Source of the DNA: an uncultured Pelagibacteraceae bacterium
Lineage (GTDB): Bacteria; Pseudomonadota; Alphaproteobacteria; Pelagibacterales; Pelagibacteraceae
Reading direction: 5' to 3'
DNA length: 64,000 nt
NCBI GenBank assembly: GCA_902624885.1
Contig: CACNZU010000001.1
Coordinates: 81,535-145,534, forward strand
This document shows, piece after piece, positions 28,179 to 38,641 of the stretch. Both the position numbers and the translations under genes were made by a program. The notes under the pieces are model-generated. The model was given only the letters and a program-made list of their open reading frames with translations, had not been told where the DNA came from and did not search any database. Position 1 is the first letter of the stretch. Every line of letters begins with the position of its first letter.

Positions 28179-30302
28179 GTGGCTAAAAAGAAAAAAAGAA
28201 AGAAATCTAAAGTAAAAAAGTCTAGGAAAAAATCTAGAAGAGTCAAAAAGTCTAGAAAAGTTAGAAGGCCTATAAGGAAAAATAGAAAATCTAAAAAAAG
28301 AAAAAAAACTAGAAAAGCAAGACGAATTAATTTTAAAGCCCCTACTTACTCAAAAGATAGTGACGGTAATTCAGTTATAAAAGTTTCAGACAGTTGGGCA
28401 AATCATGCTTATGTGAACGAATCAAAGTATAAAAAGAAATACAAGATGTCCATTAAAGAAAACGATAAATTTTGGGCTAAAGAGGGAAAAAGAATTACTT
28501 GGATGAAAAAGTACACAAAAATTAAGGACGTAAAATATAGTAAGGATGAGGTAAAAATAAAATGGTATTATGATGGAACTTTAAATGCTTCAGTTAATTG
28601 TATAGATAGACATTTAAAGAAAAATCCAAGCAAAACAGCAATCATTTGGGTCGGCGATGATCCTGCTGATACAAAAAAAATTTCTTACAAAGAATTACAC
28701 CAAAATGTATGTAAAGCTGCTAACGGTTTAAAAAGTTTAGGCATTCAAAAAGGAGATAGAGTTACAATATATCTAACCATGATCCCCGAATTAGCTTACA
28801 TTATGTTAGCTTGTGCGAGAATTGGTGCTGTTCACTCAATTATTTTTGGTGGTTTTTCACCTGACTCCATAGCTACTAGGATTACTGATTGCGAGTCTGA
28901 ATATTTGATAACTGCAGATGAAGGAGTTAGAGGTGGAAAAATAATTCCACTAAAAAAAATTGCTGATGAGGCTTTAGATCAATGCCCTGGAGTTAAAAAA
29001 TGTGTGGTTGTTGAAAGAACTGGCAATCAAGTTGATTGGAATAATGAAAGAGATGTTTCTTACAAAGATTTAATTTCATCTGTTCCATCAAAATGTGATC
29101 CTGAGGAAATGAGCGCAGAAGACCCTTTGTTTATTTTATATACTTCTGGTTCTACTGGAAAACCTAAAGGTGTTTTACACACTACGGGTGGGTACATGGT
29201 TTATGCATCAATGACCCATCAGTATATTTTTGATTATAAAGCCAATGATATTTATTGGTGCACAGCTGACATAGGTTGGGTAACAGGTCATAGTTATATT
29301 ATTTACGGGCCTCTATCTAATGGAGCAACAACTATTATGTTTGAAGGAGTTCCAAATTATCCAGATAGCTCTAGATGGTGGCAAATAGTAGATAAATATA
29401 AAGTAAATATTTTTTATACAGCTCCAACAGCAATTAGAGCTTTAATGCGTGAGGGAGATAAGCCTGTAAAAAAAACAAGTAGAAAAACGTTAAAATTATT
29501 AGGAACTGTTGGAGAGCCCATAAATCCAGAGGCTTGGATGTGGTATTACAAAACAGTTGGGGACTCTAGATGCCCGATTGTTGATACTTGGTGGCAAACA
29601 GAAACTGGAGGAATTTTAATTGCACCTCAACCCGGAGCAATAGATTTAAAGCCAGGATCAGCCACAAAACCTTTTTATGGAATTAAACCTGTTTTAGTTG
29701 ATAAGGATGGTAAAGTGGTAAAAGGAGAAGGTAAAGGTCGACTATGCATGGCAGCATCTTGGCCTGGACAAATGAGAACTGTTTATGGCGATCATCAAAG
29801 ATTTATTGATACTTATTTTTCCCAATTTGATGGAAAATATTTTACTGGTGACGGATGTAGAAGAGATAAGGACGGTTACTACTGGATAACTGGAAGAGTA
29901 GATGATGTAATTATAGTATCTGGGCATAATCTGGGAACTGCTGAAATAGAAAGCGCGTTTGTAGCTCATCCTAAAGTGGCCGAGGCAGCTGTAGTTGGTT
30001 TTCCTCATAGCATTAAAGGTAATGGCCTATATTGTTACGTAACTTTAAACGCAGGAGAAAATCCTACTGGTGATCTAGAAAGAGATTTAAAACTTTGGGT
30101 AAGGAAACAAATAGGACCAATAGCTACTCCCGACGTGATTCAATTTGCTCCTGGATTGCCAAAAACAAGATCAGGAAAAATAATGAGAAGAATTTTAAGA
30201 AAAATTGCTGCTAATGAGCCTGACAACTTAGGTGATACCACAACTCTTGCTGATCCAAGTGTTGTAACTTCCCTTGTGGAGAATAGACAAAATAAAGGCT
30301 AA
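28179..30302 (+). CDS. acs: Acetyl-CoA synthetase with highly basic N-terminal extension
   Basis: [51 protein letters not shown] start with AGGGG SD. Confidence 0.95.
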   Translation: MAKKKKRKKSKVKKSRKKSRRVKKSRKVRRPIRKNRKSKKRKKTRKARRINFKAPTYSKDSDGNSVIKVSDSWANHAYVNESKYKKKYKMSIKENDKFWAKEGKRITWMKKYTKIKDVKYSKDEVKIKWYYDGTLNASVNCIDRHLKKNPSKTAIIWVGDDPADTKKISYKELHQNVCKAANGLKSLGIQKGDRVTIYLTMIPELAYIMLACARIGAVHSIIFGGFSPDSIATRITDCESEYLITADEGVRGGKIIPLKKIADEALDQCPGVKKCVVVERTGNQVDWNNERDVSYKDLISSVPSKCDPEEMSAEDPLFILYTSGSTGKPKGVLHTTGGYMVYASMTHQYIFDYKANDIYWCTADIGWVTGHSYIIYGPLSNGATTIMFEGVPNYPDSSRWWQIVDKYKVNIFYTAPTAIRALMREGDKPVKKTSRKTLKLLGTVGEPINPEAWMWYYKTVGDSRCPIVDTWWQTETGGILIAPQPGAIDLKPGSATKPFYGIKPVLVDKDGKVVKGEGKGRLCMAASWPGQMRTVYGDHQRFIDTYFSQFDGKYFTGDGCRRDKDGYYWITGRVDDVIIVSGHNLGTAEIESAFVAHPKVAEAAVVGFPHSIKGNGLYCYVTLNAGENPTGDLERDLKLWVRKQIGPIATPDVIQFAPGLPKTRSGKIMRRILRKIAANEPDNLGDTTTLADPSVVTSLVENRQNKG

Positions 30303-30940
30303 TCAAATTTTAAATCTCTTGTTAATTTTTTAAACTCATCCTTCATTAATCCCCATTTTAAATGAATAGAGTTCAAGACTATTTTTTTATCTAGTGATTT
30401 CAATTCATCTGCGATAGGTGACCAGTAATACAATGCTTGACCACTCTCTTTAAAAGGATCATTTATATGATAGTTTGAAAAATTCACTTTATCTAATCTT
30501 TCTAAAAAATTTCTTTTACCTGTATCAAAAATTTCATCGCTTAATCCATTTTTTTTTTCATTTTCTAAAATATTTAGAAAAATTTCTTTGCAATCATTTT
30601 CTTTCATATTTTTTTCTGAGATAAGGTAGGAGAAAACATAAAAAGCACAATCTGCTAATGCAACGACATAAATATTCCATTTTGCGATATTGATAGATTT
30701 TAAAAATACTTCATCTTCCATCATAGCAATATACTTAACTCCAATCCTTGTTTTTAGGTAACCGTATAGGGTTGTTTGAGAAACATGAGCAGATCTCTCT
30801 TGAATAAAATTTTCTAAGTCTTCTTTTGATTTAATTCTTTTAAATAGACCTGAAATTTTCCAAATAGGGATTACGTACTCCCAGATGTCAATTAGAGTGG
30901 TTCTAAGAGTGTTTCGCAATTTATCTAGATTCAATTTCAC
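30299..30940 (-). CDS. Uncharacterised protein of about 213 aa
   Basis: Long ORF with coding-like composition; no family recognised with confidence. Confidence 0.6.
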   Translation of the reverse strand: MKLNLDKLRNTLRTTLIDIWEYVIPIWKISGLFKRIKSKEDLENFIQERSAHVSQTTLYGYLKTRIGVKYIAMMEDEVFLKSINIAKWNIYVVALADCAFYVFSYLISEKNMKENDCKEIFLNILENEKKNGLSDEIFDTGKRNFLERLDKVNFSNYHINDPFKESGQALYYWSPIADELKSLDKKIVLNSIHLKWGLMKDEFKKLTRDLKFD

Positions 30941-31055
30941 GTTGTATTTAAAAAACCCTTTATTTACTTGTCTTATAGCATTTCAAATTGGTTTTGGGGT
31001 CCTTTTTTCTCTTTTAATTCAACTCATAATCAGTATGCTCCCCAGCAATAAGAGT

Positions 31056-31073
31056 ACTTTTTACGTAAAAAGT
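31056..31073. promoter_or_regulatory. Perfect 18-bp palindrome ACTTTTTACGTAAAAAGT upstream of the symporter operon
   Basis: Exact self-reverse-complement, 22 bp upstream of the ATG at 31096. Confidence 0.45.
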
Positions 31074-31095
31074 TAAAAAATAAATAGGGGGAAAT

Positions 31096-31353
31096 ATGTC
31101 AAATAAAGACGCATATTGGAATAAGACCAAAAACCATATGATAGTAACATTGGTTCTTTGGGCTTTCTTCTCATTAGTGATCTTCATGTTTGGTTCAGAA
31201 CTGAACACGATGTCTTTTCTTGGCTATCCATTAGCATATTACATGACTGCGCAAGGTTCACTTCTTGCCTTTGTGATAATTTTGTTTTGGACTGCAAATA
31301 AACAAGAAAAAATCGACGAAGAACATGGTTTCTCAGAAAGAGAGGATGACTAA
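31096..31353 (+). CDS. DUF4212 small subunit of sodium/substrate symporter
   Basis: YWNKTKNHMIVTLVLWAFFSLVIFMFG ... adjacent SSS-family large subunit. Confidence 0.88.
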   Translation: MSNKDAYWNKTKNHMIVTLVLWAFFSLVIFMFGSELNTMSFLGYPLAYYMTAQGSLLAFVIILFWTANKQEKIDEEHGFSEREDD

Positions 31354-33209
31354 TGTTTAAAGGAGATTTTATACAAAACCTTCCTAAAATATATGGTACC
31401 TACACTGGTGGCTTTTTAGTGTTCATCATTTTGATGGCATTAGCAGAGCAAGCAGGTGTGTCAGCTAAAAACATCGGAGTGATGTTCGTAGCTTTCACGG
31501 TATTGATTTATGCCTTAATCGGATATTTATCAAGAACCGTTCAAGTAGATGCCTACTATGTTGCAGGAAGACAAGTGCCAACCGTATTTAACGGAATGGC
31601 AACAGCAGCTGACTGGATGTCAGGTGCTTCATTCGTAGCTTTAGCGGGTGGAGTTTACTTTGGTGGTTATACTTACATGGCCTTCTTAGTAGGTTGGACA
31701 GGTGGATACGTGCTTGTTGCAACTTTAATGGCTCCGTACCTAAGGAAGTTTGGATGTTACACAGTTCCTGATTTTATCGGAACACGATACGGTGGTAATC
31801 TCGTAAGAGCTTGCTCTGTATTCGTGCTTTTCATAGCATCATTTACTTACGTAACAGCACAAATTAATGCTACGGGAACAATTGCTTCTAGAGCTCTTGG
31901 AATTCCGTTCGAAGCAGGAGTATGGGTAGGATTAATAAGTATCCTTATCTGTTCAATGCTTGGTGGAATGAGGGCCGTAACTTGGACGCAGGTTGCTCAG
32001 TACATTGTATTAATCATCGCATACTTAATACCAGTATTCTGGATTAGTTCTAACGTAGGTGGAGGAATTTTCCCTCACTTAATGTTAGGTGATGAAGTTG
32101 CAAGACTTGGCGAACTTGAACAACAATTTGGACTAGTTAAAAACAGCGCCGCAGATATGAAAGCAGCTGGGGTACCAGGAGGATTGAAATATATCTCTGG
32201 AACTCACTCTGGAGTACCTGAAGGTGGAATGGCTGTCTGGAAATACTTATCGTTAGCGATTTGTATGATGGTGGGAACTGCATCGTTACCTCATATCTTA
32301 ATGAGATACTTTACAACTCCTACAGTAAGAGCAGCAAGAAAATCAGTAGCTTGGTCGCTATTCTTTATTTTCTTACTTTACTCTTCAGCACCTATGTTAG
32401 CGACATTGTCTAAATTAGCATTGATGGATCCAAATCTACCAACTGGAATTATCGGAAAATCTATTTCTGAAGTTCAGTCGATAGAGTGGGTACAGAGATG
32501 GTCTGAAGTTAAACAAGTATTTATAGCAGACTTTAATGGTGACGGAATACTTCAGTTGAACGAATGGTTCATGAGAGGTGACGTTGTAGTATTAGCTACT
32601 CCAGAAGTAGCAGGTCTACCGTTCGTAATCTCAGGACTAGTGTTTGCTGGTGGTATGGCTGCTGCCATGTCAACTGCAGATGGATTAGTTCTTGCGATCT
32701 CAAATGCGTTATCACACGACATTTACTACAAGATCATTAATCCAAAAGCGGAAACTGCTAAAAGACTATTAGTTGCTCGTACACTTCTAGTAATAATCGG
32801 AGCTGCTGGTGCTTACATAGCCTCATTCAGGCTAACAAGTATCTTAGGTTCGGTTGCTTGGGCATTCGACTTTGCAATGTCAGGTTTATTCTTCCCACTT
32901 GTACTTGGTGTATGGTGGAAGAGAGCTACTAGAGAAGGTGCAATCGCTGGTATATTGGCGGGAATTATTTCAGGAACAGTTTACTTAACGTGGGTGTTCC
33001 CTAAATTCTCAGTTCCAATATGGGGCGGTGTAAATACTCCTTTCTTAGGTATTGACCACTTAAGATTTGGTTTAATTGGAGCACCAATTTGTTTAGTTGT
33101 AATGGTGGTAGTCAGTTTAATGACTAAAGAACCAAGTCCAGCTACTCAAAAATTAGTAGACGATACAAGAATACCAACAGGTAAGGCTATTCTTGGTAAG
33201 CAACACTAA
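31353..33209 (+). CDS. Sodium:solute symporter (ActP-like cation/acetate symporter)
   Basis: DAYYVAGRQVPTVFNGMATAADWMSGASF; FVISGLVFAGGMAAAMSTADGLVLAISNALSHD. Confidence 0.93.
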   Translation: MFKGDFIQNLPKIYGTYTGGFLVFIILMALAEQAGVSAKNIGVMFVAFTVLIYALIGYLSRTVQVDAYYVAGRQVPTVFNGMATAADWMSGASFVALAGGVYFGGYTYMAFLVGWTGGYVLVATLMAPYLRKFGCYTVPDFIGTRYGGNLVRACSVFVLFIASFTYVTAQINATGTIASRALGIPFEAGVWVGLISILICSMLGGMRAVTWTQVAQYIVLIIAYLIPVFWISSNVGGGIFPHLMLGDEVARLGELEQQFGLVKNSAADMKAAGVPGGLKYISGTHSGVPEGGMAVWKYLSLAICMMVGTASLPHILMRYFTTPTVRAARKSVAWSLFFIFLLYSSAPMLATLSKLALMDPNLPTGIIGKSISEVQSIEWVQRWSEVKQVFIADFNGDGILQLNEWFMRGDVVVLATPEVAGLPFVISGLVFAGGMAAAMSTADGLVLAISNALSHDIYYKIINPKAETAKRLLVARTLLVIIGAAGAYIASFRLTSILGSVAWAFDFAMSGLFFPLVLGVWWKRATREGAIAGILAGIISGTVYLTWVFPKFSVPIWGGVNTPFLGIDHLRFGLIGAPICLVVMVVVSLMTKEPSPATQKLVDDTRIPTGKAILGKQH

Positions 33210-33228
33210 TAAATAATTATTTAAAATT

Positions 33229-33260
33229 AAAAGGGGCGATTTATTCGCCCCTTTTTTTTT
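33229..33260 (+). terminator. Rho-independent terminator after the symporter gene
   Basis: AAAAGGGGCGA...TCGCCCCTTTT followed by T run. Confidence 0.92.
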
Positions 33261-33285
33261 ACTTAAATCGTGGTAATTTACAAAT

Positions 33286-33621
33286 ATGATACCAACTTGG
33301 GCAATTGTTTTAGACTACGCTTTAGGAACTATTATGTGGACTTTAATAGGTCGTGCATTCATGAATATCTTTCAAAGAGAAGATTCTAGTTTTTTTTTCA
33401 TGAGAATATTTGTTAAAACAACTAATCCGATAATAAATTTATTTAAATTTATTACTCCTAGCTTTTTATTTGGTCCGTTCATAGCTTTGTATGTTGCGTG
33501 GTTCTTTTACCTATTTAGATTCTACGCAATGCCTTACATTTTGGGGTACGATGTCTGGGGAATGCTTGCTTTTCCTTTAGAAAGTGATTTTTCGAGACAA
33601 TTATATCAACTGTTTAATTAA
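33286..33621 (+). CDS. Small membrane protein (YggT-like), uncharacterised
   Basis: Two hydrophobic segments, compact 111 aa. Confidence 0.6.
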   Translation: MIPTWAIVLDYALGTIMWTLIGRAFMNIFQREDSSFFFMRIFVKTTNPIINLFKFITPSFLFGPFIALYVAWFFYLFRFYAMPYILGYDVWGMLAFPLESDFSRQLYQLFN

Positions 33622-33664
33622 GCTTATTTTTTGACAAAGTTTAGTATTAAAATATAAATAAGTA

Positions 33665-34327
33665 ATGACTGTTCCAATTAAAATTTCTCCTTCTATATTA
33701 TCAGCCGATTTTAGTAAATTAGGTGACGAAGTTGTTTCCTTAGAAAAGGCAGGCGCAGATTACATTCATATTGATGTAATGGATGGTCATTTTGTACCAA
33801 ATTTAACAATTGGTCCCGAGGTTATTAAAAAACTTAGGCCTTTAACCAAAAAAATATTTGATGTTCATTTAATGATTTCTCCTGTTGATAATTTTATAAA
33901 TGATTTTGCAGCAGCAGGTGCAGATATAATTACATTTCATCCGGAGGCAACCGAAGACATTTCAAAAACTATTGAGTTAATTAGAAAGCAAAATAAAAAG
34001 GTTGGCATCTCTCTTAAGCCAAAATCTAAAATTGATTTAATAAAAGATCATTTGGATAAAATAGACTTAGTTCTAATTATGAGTGTTGAACCAGGTTTTG
34101 GTGGACAAAAATTTATGCCAGAAGTTCTAGAGAAAACAAAAAAATTAAAAGAAATACTTAATGAAAAAAAATTAAAAGTTGATATTGAAATTGACGGGGG
34201 AATAAATTTTGAAAATTGTAGCTTGGCAAAAGCGGCTGGCGTTAATATCATTGTTTCTGGCTCCACAATCTTTAAAGAAAATAAAGGCGATCTAAAAAAG
34301 AATATAGAAATTTTAAGAAAAAATTAA
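33665..34327 (+). CDS. rpe: Ribulose-phosphate 3-epimerase
   Basis: ISPSILSADFSKLGDEV; HIDVMDGHFVPNLTIGP; VEPGFGGQKF. Confidence 0.97.
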   Translation: MTVPIKISPSILSADFSKLGDEVVSLEKAGADYIHIDVMDGHFVPNLTIGPEVIKKLRPLTKKIFDVHLMISPVDNFINDFAAAGADIITFHPEATEDISKTIELIRKQNKKVGISLKPKSKIDLIKDHLDKIDLVLIMSVEPGFGGQKFMPEVLEKTKKLKEILNEKKLKVDIEIDGGINFENCSLAKAAGVNIIVSGSTIFKENKGDLKKNIEILRKN

Positions 34328-34330
34328 TAA

Positions 34331-35965
34331 ATGTTTGGCTTAAAAGTTGCCTATTATTATTTAGTAGCTATTCAAGTTACATTGATAAAGTTTTTAAAAA
34401 AAATCTATTTCACTACAAATCGTTATAATGACTCTTTAAAATCAAAAATTCCTGTTCAAGTTTATTTTAATCCTAATCCATACTTACTCTCTATAATTTC
34501 TCCGTATAAAAAAGAATCTTTTAAAATAAGTGATATAAACCCTTCAGAATTTTGGTTAGAAAATAAAAATAAAGATATCAAAAAATATCACAATTTTTTA
34601 TGGCTAAATTTAATAGATAGAAAAATTGATGGAAAGATTATTCAAAAAGTAATTTATCTTTGGATGATTAAGTATTCAAAATTTAAAAGAGAAGTTTGGG
34701 AAGCTTCCACTTTAAGCTCTAGAGTAATAAGTTGGATACTTAATATCGATATCATAATAAATAATGGAACATTTGACTTTAAAAAAAATTTTTTCCAAAA
34801 TATTATTAGCCAATGTAATCATTTAAAGAAAAACTTCCGATATGAAAAAAATATTACTAAAAAGGCAGAGATTTTTACTGCTTTAATCTTGTCTGGTATT
34901 GTTTTTAAAGAGTATAAAGAAAATTATAACATTGCAATTTTTGAATTAGAAAAATTTGTTAAAGCAAACTTTGACAACAATGGTTTCCCTTTATCTCGAA
35001 ACCCTGATGATCTTGTTTTTCTAACAAAGTATTTACTATTATGTAAAGAAACTATTAAAGAGGCTCAACAATATAGTCCTGAATTTTTAGATACTATTAT
35101 TAAAAAAAACCTAGAATGTATAAAAAATATAAGGACTCCTTTAAATCAACTTCCTCTTTTTAATGGAGGAGCAGAAATTGATTTAACAAATTTAGATAAA
35201 TATCTTGAAGGATTAAAAACAAACAAACAAAATATTTTTGGACAAATATTCCATTTAAAGTTTAAACAACATGATTTGTACTTTGATATTGGCAGCCCAC
35301 CACCTAAAAATTTTTCAAACAATTACCAATCAGGTCCACTTTCATTTGAATATTTTTTAGATGGAGTAAAAATTATTACAAATTGTGGGTTTGGTAAAAA
35401 TATTTCCTCAAAAGCTGAATTAATAAGCAGACTTACCGCAAGTCAATCTACACTAACTATTAATGATACTAGTATAACTAAATTTGAAAGAAATAAATTA
35501 GTAAATAGAATATACGGTAACTCAATAAAAAATTTTTTTAAAATTGATGACATAAAAATTAATAATGATAAAAAATTTATTGGTTGTTCAGCGTCACATA
35601 ACGGATATGAAAAAAATTTTAATTGCATTCATAAAAGAGAACTTTATTTTGATAATATAGATAATAGTTTTAAAGGAGTAGACCATATTTTAAAGAAAAG
35701 TGATGGCATACCTATTAGATATGTTTTAAGATTTCATTTAAATCCAGAACTTACTGCAGTTAAGACGATGAGTGGTAACAGTGCTTTAATACAGATTTCA
35801 AAAAATAAATCTTTAATTTTTACTATTAAAGATGAAAATCTGGAAATTGAAAAAAGTATATTTTTAGGAGGAAAAAAAATTCTAGATAATACTTGTATAA
35901 CAATCTCAGGTGATTTAGTTAATAAAAACAAATCTTTTAATTGGGAAATTAAAAAAAAAATATAA
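34331..35965 (+). CDS. Heparinase II/III family protein
   Basis: SSRVISWILN, GFPLSRNPDDLVFLTKYLLL, GPLSFEYFLDGVKIITNCG. Confidence 0.88.
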   Translation: MFGLKVAYYYLVAIQVTLIKFLKKIYFTTNRYNDSLKSKIPVQVYFNPNPYLLSIISPYKKESFKISDINPSEFWLENKNKDIKKYHNFLWLNLIDRKIDGKIIQKVIYLWMIKYSKFKREVWEASTLSSRVISWILNIDIIINNGTFDFKKNFFQNIISQCNHLKKNFRYEKNITKKAEIFTALILSGIVFKEYKENYNIAIFELEKFVKANFDNNGFPLSRNPDDLVFLTKYLLLCKETIKEAQQYSPEFLDTIIKKNLECIKNIRTPLNQLPLFNGGAEIDLTNLDKYLEGLKTNKQNIFGQIFHLKFKQHDLYFDIGSPPPKNFSNNYQSGPLSFEYFLDGVKIITNCGFGKNISSKAELISRLTASQSTLTINDTSITKFERNKLVNRIYGNSIKNFFKIDDIKINNDKKFIGCSASHNGYEKNFNCIHKRELYFDNIDNSFKGVDHILKKSDGIPIRYVLRFHLNPELTAVKTMSGNSALIQISKNKSLIFTIKDENLEIEKSIFLGGKKILDNTCITISGDLVNKNKSFNWEIKKKI

Positions 35966-37515
35966 TGAAATTAAAAATCAAAAATGCTTTAGTATCTGTT
36001 TCTGACAAGGATAAGATTACGTCTCTGTTAAAAGTTTTCAGGAAATACCGAATAAATATTATAAGTTCTGGTGGAACTTACAAAGAAATTAAACGATTAG
36101 GATACAAATGCACAGAGCTATCAGAGTATACTGGTTTTAAAGAAATGTTAGATGGAAGGGTTAAAACACTTCACCCAAAAATACATGCTGGAATTTTGCA
36201 CGATAGACAAAACAAAAGTCATACAAAAGAAATGTATAAAAATAACTTTCCTTCAATTGATTTAATTATTGTAAATTTTTATCCATTTCAAAGATTAGTA
36301 ACTGAGTCCAAAAATCCAAAAAAAATAATAGAAAATATAGATATTGGTGGGCCGACAATGGTTAGGGCTGCAGCCAAAAATTTTAAAAATGTTGCAATTT
36401 TAACAAATAAAAATGACTACAAAAATTTAATAGATGAACTTAAAAGACATAAAGGGAAGACAAGTCTTAAATTCAGAGAGACAATGTCTTCTAAGGCTTT
36501 CGGCTTAACTGCATATTATGATGCAATGATAGCAAACTGGTTTAATAAAAAGTTGAAAATTGAATTTCCTGAGAGAAAAACTATTTTTGGAAGAAAACTC
36601 AAAAAGTTAAGATATGGTGAAAATCCACATCAAGAAAGTTCTATTTATGTTAGTGATTATAACGATAGAGAGCTAGGTTTTACACAATTACATGGGAAAG
36701 AGTTAAGTTATAATAATTACAATGATATGTTTTCATCATTAGAGATTTTAGATACTATAAAAGGAGATTCAAGCACAATCATTACAAAGCATGCCAACCC
36801 ATGCGGTGTATCAAAAAATAAAAATTCATTAATATCTTTCAAAAATGCTTTTGCATGTGATCCGATAAGTGCGTTTGGGGGAGTGATAGCTTGTAATTAT
36901 AAATTAAATAAAAAGATTGCTTTGGAAATGTCGAAAAATTTTCTTGAGGTAGTGCTAGCAAAAGGATTTGATAAAGAAGCATTGAATATTTTGAAAAAGA
37001 AAAAGAATTTACGAATAATTGATATTTCTAAATATAAACTCAAGAATATTTCATCAATAAGAAATTTTGATAGATCTTTTATTCTCCAAAATAAAAATAA
37101 AATAATCCTAGACAAAAAAAAAATTAGGTGTGTAACTAAGCTTAAACCAAGTAAAAAAGAGCTGGCAGAAGTTGAGTTTGCGCTTAATATTTGTAAGTTT
37201 GTGAAATCAAATGCAATAGTTCTTTGCAATAATTTTTCTACTATTGGAATAGGTGCTGGTCAACCAAGCAGGCTTGATAGTTGTAAAATAGCTATTCAAA
37301 AAGCGAAGCAATTTAAAATTGATAAAATTAGAAATTCTATAGCAGCCTCAGACGCATTCTTTCCTTTTGAAGACGGTGTGAAAACTTTAATTAAAGCAGG
37401 TGTGAATATCATTGTTCAGCCTGGTGGATCAATTAGAGATAAAGAAGTAATAAATGCCGCTAACGCAGCAAAAATAAAAATGATCTTTACAGGGATAAGA
37501 CACTTCAATCACTAA
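35965..37515 (+). CDS. purH: Bifunctional AICAR formyltransferase/IMP cyclohydrolase
   Basis: ALVSVSDKDKI; DGRVKTLHPKIHAGIL; KHANPCGVS; IGAGQPSRLDS. Confidence 0.97.
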   Translation: MKLKIKNALVSVSDKDKITSLLKVFRKYRINIISSGGTYKEIKRLGYKCTELSEYTGFKEMLDGRVKTLHPKIHAGILHDRQNKSHTKEMYKNNFPSIDLIIVNFYPFQRLVTESKNPKKIIENIDIGGPTMVRAAAKNFKNVAILTNKNDYKNLIDELKRHKGKTSLKFRETMSSKAFGLTAYYDAMIANWFNKKLKIEFPERKTIFGRKLKKLRYGENPHQESSIYVSDYNDRELGFTQLHGKELSYNNYNDMFSSLEILDTIKGDSSTIITKHANPCGVSKNKNSLISFKNAFACDPISAFGGVIACNYKLNKKIALEMSKNFLEVVLAKGFDKEALNILKKKKNLRIIDISKYKLKNISSIRNFDRSFILQNKNKIILDKKKIRCVTKLKPSKKELAEVEFALNICKFVKSNAIVLCNNFSTIGIGAGQPSRLDSCKIAIQKAKQFKIDKIRNSIAASDAFFPFEDGVKTLIKAGVNIIVQPGGSIRDKEVINAANAAKIKMIFTGIRHFNH

Positions 37516-37847
37516 TTAATTTTGTCAATTTTGGCCGCTAAAATAAAATCACTCTCTGCTAAACCTTTAATAGCATGAGTAAAAATTTTAATTTTGCAAT
37601 ATCCCCAACCAAAAGATAGGTCTGGGTGATGATTTTCGTTTTCAGCAATTTCGCCAACTTTGTTTATAAAGTTTTGACTTTCTTTAAAATTTTTAAAAGA
37701 AAATCCTTTGATTAAATAAAAGTTTCCGTCCTCACTTTTAACTTCCCATCCATTGATCTTTTTCAAATATTTGTGAATCTCGCTTTTGTCAAACGCTGGT
37801 ATATTTCCTTCACAAGGAACACATTTTTTATTTGCTAAGTCACTCAT
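37512..37847 (-). CDS. 4a-hydroxytetrahydrobiopterin dehydratase
   Basis: NENHHPDLSFGWGYCKIKIFTHAIKGLAESDFILAAKID; start trimmed to MSDLANKK because the longer ORF runs into a tRNA. Confidence 0.93.
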   Translation of the reverse strand: MSDLANKKCVPCEGNIPAFDKSEIHKYLKKINGWEVKSEDGNFYLIKGFSFKNFKESQNFINKVGEIAENENHHPDLSFGWGYCKIKIFTHAIKGLAESDFILAAKIDKIN

Positions 37848-37853
37848 TTTAAA

Positions 37854-37928
37854 TGGAGCGGGCAAAGGGACTTGAACCCTCGACCTTCTCGTTGGCAACG
37901 AGACGCTCTACCACTGAGCTATGCCCGC
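37854..37928 (-). tRNA. tRNA-Gly (anticodon GCC), CCA encoded
   Basis: GCGGGCATAGCTCAGTGGTAGAGCGTCTCGTTGCCAACGAGAAGGTCGAGGGTTCAAGTCCCTTTGCCCGCTCCA folds as a full cloverleaf. Confidence 0.97.
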
Positions 37929-38013
37929 ACTTTTGAAGAAGTATAATATACCATACTTAGAATGGTCAACCTTAATAAAATGTCACTACCACATAAGTAA
38001 AATTTTTATTATA

Positions 38014-38640
38014 ATGGTTAATATGAAAACTTTTCCAAGTGTAATTCCAGTTTTTCCATTAAGTGGGGTAATCTATTTTCCTAAAACAAATCTCCCATTA
38101 AACATATTTGAACAAAGATATTTGGATTTAGTGAATGACACTTACAGTAAAGATAAGCTTATGGGCATGGTTCAGTCTCAAAGAGAGGGAAATGAAGTTT
38201 ATAAAGTAGGGTGCCTTGGAAAAATTAGTGATTTGCAAAAAAGTAAGGATGGTAGAATTCTTATAAATCTCACCGGAATAACAAGGTTCAATATCTTACA
38301 AGAAGTGCAAAACAAAAAATTATATAGGGAATTCAAAGTTGATTATAAAAGATATGAGCAAGATTTAAACGAGAATACGGATGATCAAAATACTGAAGGT
38401 CTTATGAACAAGGCCAAAATATTTTTTAAAAAAAATGGTTTATTATTAAATTGGAGAGAATTTGAGAAATTAGATAAAACTCAAAGAATTAATACTTTAT
38501 CAATGATTTCACCAGTCACAAACGAGGAAAAGCAGAAACTTTTGGAGTCACTTACTGTTAAAGATAAAATAAATACTTTAGAAAACATAATTAGTTTTTA
38601 TCTTTATGACGTAAATTTTAATAACCAAACTATTCAGTAA
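38014..38640 (+). CDS. LON peptidase substrate-binding domain protein
   Basis: IPVFPLSGVIYFPKTNLPLNIFEQRYLDLV; start moved to ATG 38014 since the longer ORF begins inside the tRNA. Confidence 0.9.
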   Translation: MVNMKTFPSVIPVFPLSGVIYFPKTNLPLNIFEQRYLDLVNDTYSKDKLMGMVQSQREGNEVYKVGCLGKISDLQKSKDGRILINLTGITRFNILQEVQNKKLYREFKVDYKRYEQDLNENTDDQNTEGLMNKAKIFFKKNGLLLNWREFEKLDKTQRINTLSMISPVTNEEKQKLLESLTVKDKINTLENIISFYLYDVNFNNQTIQ

Positions 38641-38641
38641 A

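Noticed and set aside
28049-28246. 65-aa Phe/Leu-rich minus-strand ORF
   Set aside because: Antisense of the Lys-rich Acs tail (AAA/AAG becomes TTT/CTT); not an independent gene.
28195-28320. Short repeated AAGTCTAG/AAATCTAG units, considered as tandem repeat or CRISPR-like
   Set aside because: Irregular spacing within a Lys/Arg/Ser-coding tract; explained by low-complexity protein sequence.
33540-33552. Another GGGGTACG match
   Set aside because: Single short match inside a coding sequence without the rest of the 25-bp repeat; likely chance.
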